Positions 60,907 to 64,000 of a stretch of 64,000 nucleotides of DNA are shown here, piece after piece. The notes under the pieces were generated by a model. It did no database searches. It saw nothing but the letters and a program-made list of their open reading frames with translations, and had not been told where the DNA came from. Every line of letters starts with the position of its first letter. Position 1 is the stretch's first letter. The translations under genes and the position numbers were made by a program. Origin of the DNA: Pyrocephalus nanus (lineage: Eukaryota > Chordata > Aves > Passeriformes > Tyrannidae); the NCBI GenBank assembly GCA_038380795.1, contig CM076260.1, forward strand, positions 82,621,843 through 82,685,842, written 5' to 3'.

Positions 60907-63900
60907 AAGGCTACTTTATGGTTTTCTTTCTGGGTGTAGAATCAATAACATGAAGAGGGAGTGCATTTTTCCATGTGGCTGATAAGACGTCATAATAAAT
61001 TACTATATGTAATAATTAAGTTTGATCCTTTTAGTTCTCCCTTTAATATTTGTCCTTTCTTTGCTTGCCACATCTAGTAATGTCTCTAGAAATGTGAAAA
61101 ATAACAATATCTTCTGTCCTAACAAATGCAAATACCAGTTCAGTTAGTCACATCCTAGAGATCCCATGCAGTGTATGTAGTAGCTCTGGATGACATGTTT
61201 ACAGTGTTTCAGAGCCATTGATTAATTATCCTGTTAGTCACATAAAGCTGTAAATGTTCAAAATAAACAAGGCATTGATAAGACACGAATTTTCTTTTCA
61301 CCAAATCAACACTTTCACATGTAAGAGAATGTTTTTTGGAAAATACCATGTTATCTGTAAATGAGTTAACTCTCCAGTTCCCTGAAGAAAAACTATGTAT
61401 ATTCCATTAACAGAGATTAGGTGTTTTTCTTTTCCTTAAATTTACTGTTTGCTCAAATATTCCAGTTTTATTTTTTACTTTTCATTTCCTCCTGTATGTG
61501 GAACTCCTTATTTGTTTGTAAATATACCCTGTCTGCACTAGCTGGCAACAAGTTTCCAAACAAAATTTGTGGTTTAGATTTAAGCTACATGAGCCTGAAA
61601 ACAAATATGCATCAATTTAAAGGCAAAATGGCTTTTTTTGCTGCATTTTCTGATGAATCCATTGAACTTCATCTTATTTCCTTGAAAGGGTAGACTCTGA
61701 TGTCTCTACTTTTTCAAGTACAGGCCCTCATGTGTAGAAAACAACTGAACCTCAGAGTGCTCTCAGACAGCTATGCATCCTGTTTCTTCTCTCAGGAGCT
61801 TGGGGAGAAGCCAGCAGAAGGGCTTACGAAAAGATGTTTCTTGCTCTAAAACTATCACTCATTTTAATTTCCTGAGGCTTCTAGCATCTCGTCAAAATAC
61901 CTGGGAATCCAAATAAATACAGACCTGATGGAGTGCTCAGTTCAGCCAAGTAAAGCATAACCCTGTAACGCTGTTCTCAGGAAGTTGCTTCTGATGGATG
62001 ATAGGCAGCTGAGAATCACCAAAACTTCGACTCTGTCCCTTCCCTCTCTACTCTGTCTCCACTTGCAAATACTAGTTAGCATTTTGCTCAAACCCAACAC
62101 CAATGTCAGAGCCTGTTTTTGACAGGTTGTTTGGAAACAAGAGCAGATTCCTTCTTGAGGAGCCTAATATCAAACACAGCACAGAGCATTTGGCCCTGGG
62201 TTTTCACTTGGCACTACAATGTCCAATCCCACATCCTAGTTTTGCTTTAGAAGGTATTAAGGAACTGCTGGGAACAAACTAACATTTAGCACTGTGGCAG
62301 GCCAGCAAATCAAACCAAATGAAGTCATTTATTCAACACTGCAGATTCACTGACCAAAAATGGGGTTAGTGGTCACTTACATTGTCTTCCCCAAATGCCT
62401 TTTGTTACCACTGTGTGGTAATTACTCACTAAAGTAATAACGGACATTCATTGTTCTTCTTTGTATTTGGGAATAAAAATTCATATGTCGTAAGGCAGTA
62501 TGTGTTGCTGCTTAAAACTGTTCACACCAGCCTGCAGGGAGAATTTCAGTCAGGATGAGTAACTAGCTCTCCAGTACTCTGAATCTTTAGGAAGTTTTGG
62601 GATGTCTTTCAACATTAAAATGGACATTTCACATGTGAAACCCCCAGATTTTTCATTTGTGACATGAAGTATTCTTTCTCAGGCATAAATTTATCCACAT
62701 TTGAAGGCCATTTTACACCTCTAAAATGGCATCTCAGGAATGGGGAGGAGGACAGCACTTGACCCTCTGTCACCAGCATGCAGTCTATTCAGGAGCAGTC
62801 AGGACATGGGACACTGGATTATCCCCAGTGCTGCATGACTGTGCTAGCCAGCTGTAGTGACAAAGCTTAACTCCTCTCCTTTTTTCTTCCACTATTTCCT
62901 ATCAGCCATTCCTTCCATATTCTGGCACAATGTTTTTCTCTGTCTTCTCTCAGACTCCTCAGAGACACCACCAAACTACTGTTCTGGGAACAGGAAGGGT
63001 GGTGGAGCCATGGCAGAAGAAGAAATAATGAAAACTAACAGGAAGGGAAAAAACCTCATGCTTCCTCTCTTGCCCAAGAAATTTATGCCTACTAAGTATA
63101 AAGCAGTAATGGCTTAAATAGAATATGGACCACTAGAAACTGCAAGAGTTAGTTAGGTTGTCTAATTTTTCTGTCTTCCCACTTAATCCTACTTTAAGCA
63201 ATCTCATGTGTAGCATTGTCTCTGGAAACAGCATTGGTTCTGGTGAGTTCCACAAGTGGAAAATAAGAAACAGGTGTATATGGAAACTTTGATGGTAGAA
63301 ATGAGAAAGGAGAAGACAGAAACTTATGTTTTTATGAGAAAAGGAATTTAAAAAAATTCCTTTTCCCAAGAATTTTTCAGTAAAGGAGATGTTTGATAAA
63401 AAGTTTAATGCTTCATTTATTTTTTAACACTGAAGTGTTGTACCAATAAAAGTTAGTGCAGTATTTATAGTGGAGAGAAACTGTGAAAGCAGTCTTGCTC
63501 TCCAAACATAAGTACCCTTTGATATCTTTGCTTATTAAAATTATGCAAGGGTAAGAGTTTATTAGAGTTATGCTCCAATGGCTCACAGCTTCTGGGCTCA
63601 ATGCTAATTCATTTTCAGTGGAAAAAATAAAGATTAATATCACTGAAGTAAATAGCTCTATTTTGACTGAAAAGCAATATCAGAAATAAAGGCATTGTAC
63701 AAACTCTCTAAACTATAGCTATGTTGTATATAGGCAGGAACTTCAGGAAGGAGGCCCTGGAAACCTACTACCTCAAAATATTTAATCTCAAAAGTACCTA
63801 GACATCAGAAGTTAGTTAGATACCTGAATGTAGATATGGTACATGTTTAGAAGCAACCTAATCTGGGAATGTAGCTCTGTTGTTGCTTGGCTCTTCATGC

Positions 63901-64000
63901 CTCTTTACCTATGACCCTTCACAGACCTTCTCTGAAAAATATGCTCAACTGTGTCACATGTTGGTTTTTAAGCAGAGGGCTGAGTTGCTGGGCTGTGCCG

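Larger units (their letters stand above)
55590..64000. other. Unique-looking sequence, no gene
   Basis: About 8.4 kb without a recognised gene or transposon apart from the AAAAT microsatellite at 56058 and A26 at 60879. The longest frames (104 codons at 60300-60614, 90 at 61421-61693) are AT-driven and lack motifs or splice framing. Confidence 0.5.

Noticed and set aside
1..64000. CRISPR array, operon, phage or bacterial mobile element
   Set aside because: No regularly spaced direct repeats, no dense coding, no ribosome-binding sites; the sequence is clearly vertebrate.

Overview
This is nuclear DNA from a bird, most probably a passerine. It is AT-rich, poor in CpG, has no bacterial-style gene packing, and contains CR1 retrotransposon fragments whose 3' ends carry the bird/reptile ATTCTRTGAT-type terminal repeat. 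The best taxonomic marker is at 42088-42222: a tRNA-Ile-like head (A box, AAT anticodon loop, B box, acceptor end) joined to a CR1-type tail. That is the architecture of TguSINE1, a SINE family known from passerines (Eupasseres).

No complete gene could be recognised. The window reads as intergenic or large-intron sequence. Nearly all open frames of 60-150 codons lack coding character, family motifs or a usable promoter/splice context. A few stretches do look like exons, because an open frame lies between good splice signals. On the minus strand these are 37354-37629 (92 codons, Cys-containing, the best case), 8807-9006 (Cys-rich), 12148-12295 and 1840-2212 (ends in a stop, or an old L2-like reverse transcriptase piece), plus very short ones at 29146-29181, 21101-21137 and 12869-12922. 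On the plus strand they are 27201-27377, 41094-41292 and 48800-48909. None could be assigned to a known protein, and some are expected by chance in 64 kb, so all are given as hypotheses with exact boundaries.

Layout: 1-15 kb is mostly unique sequence with an old palindromic repeat (1508-1575), a 12-bp inverted repeat (9749-9813) and candidate minus-strand exons. At 15 kb there is an old CR1/L3-type 3' end. At 16.3-16.9 kb a local GC/CpG-rich segment stands out. At 25.0-25.6 kb there is a long purine-rich tract that creates spurious Leu/Ser/Phe-rich frames on the other strand. Around 33.5 kb is a TATC/TATATC microsatellite, at 34.4 kb a perfect 13-bp hairpin, and at 36.1-36.5 kb a well-preserved CR1 fragment (minus). 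The 39-45 kb interval is the most repeat-dense: a MIR-like SINE relic, the tRNA-Ile SINE, a CR1 3' tail and an old CR1 body. From 45 to 64 kb the sequence is largely unremarkable apart from ancient palindromic repeat copies and homopolymer runs.

No CRISPR array, functional tRNA/rRNA gene, operon, intact transposase or full-length retroelement is visible, and no previously undescribed multi-gene system is evident.
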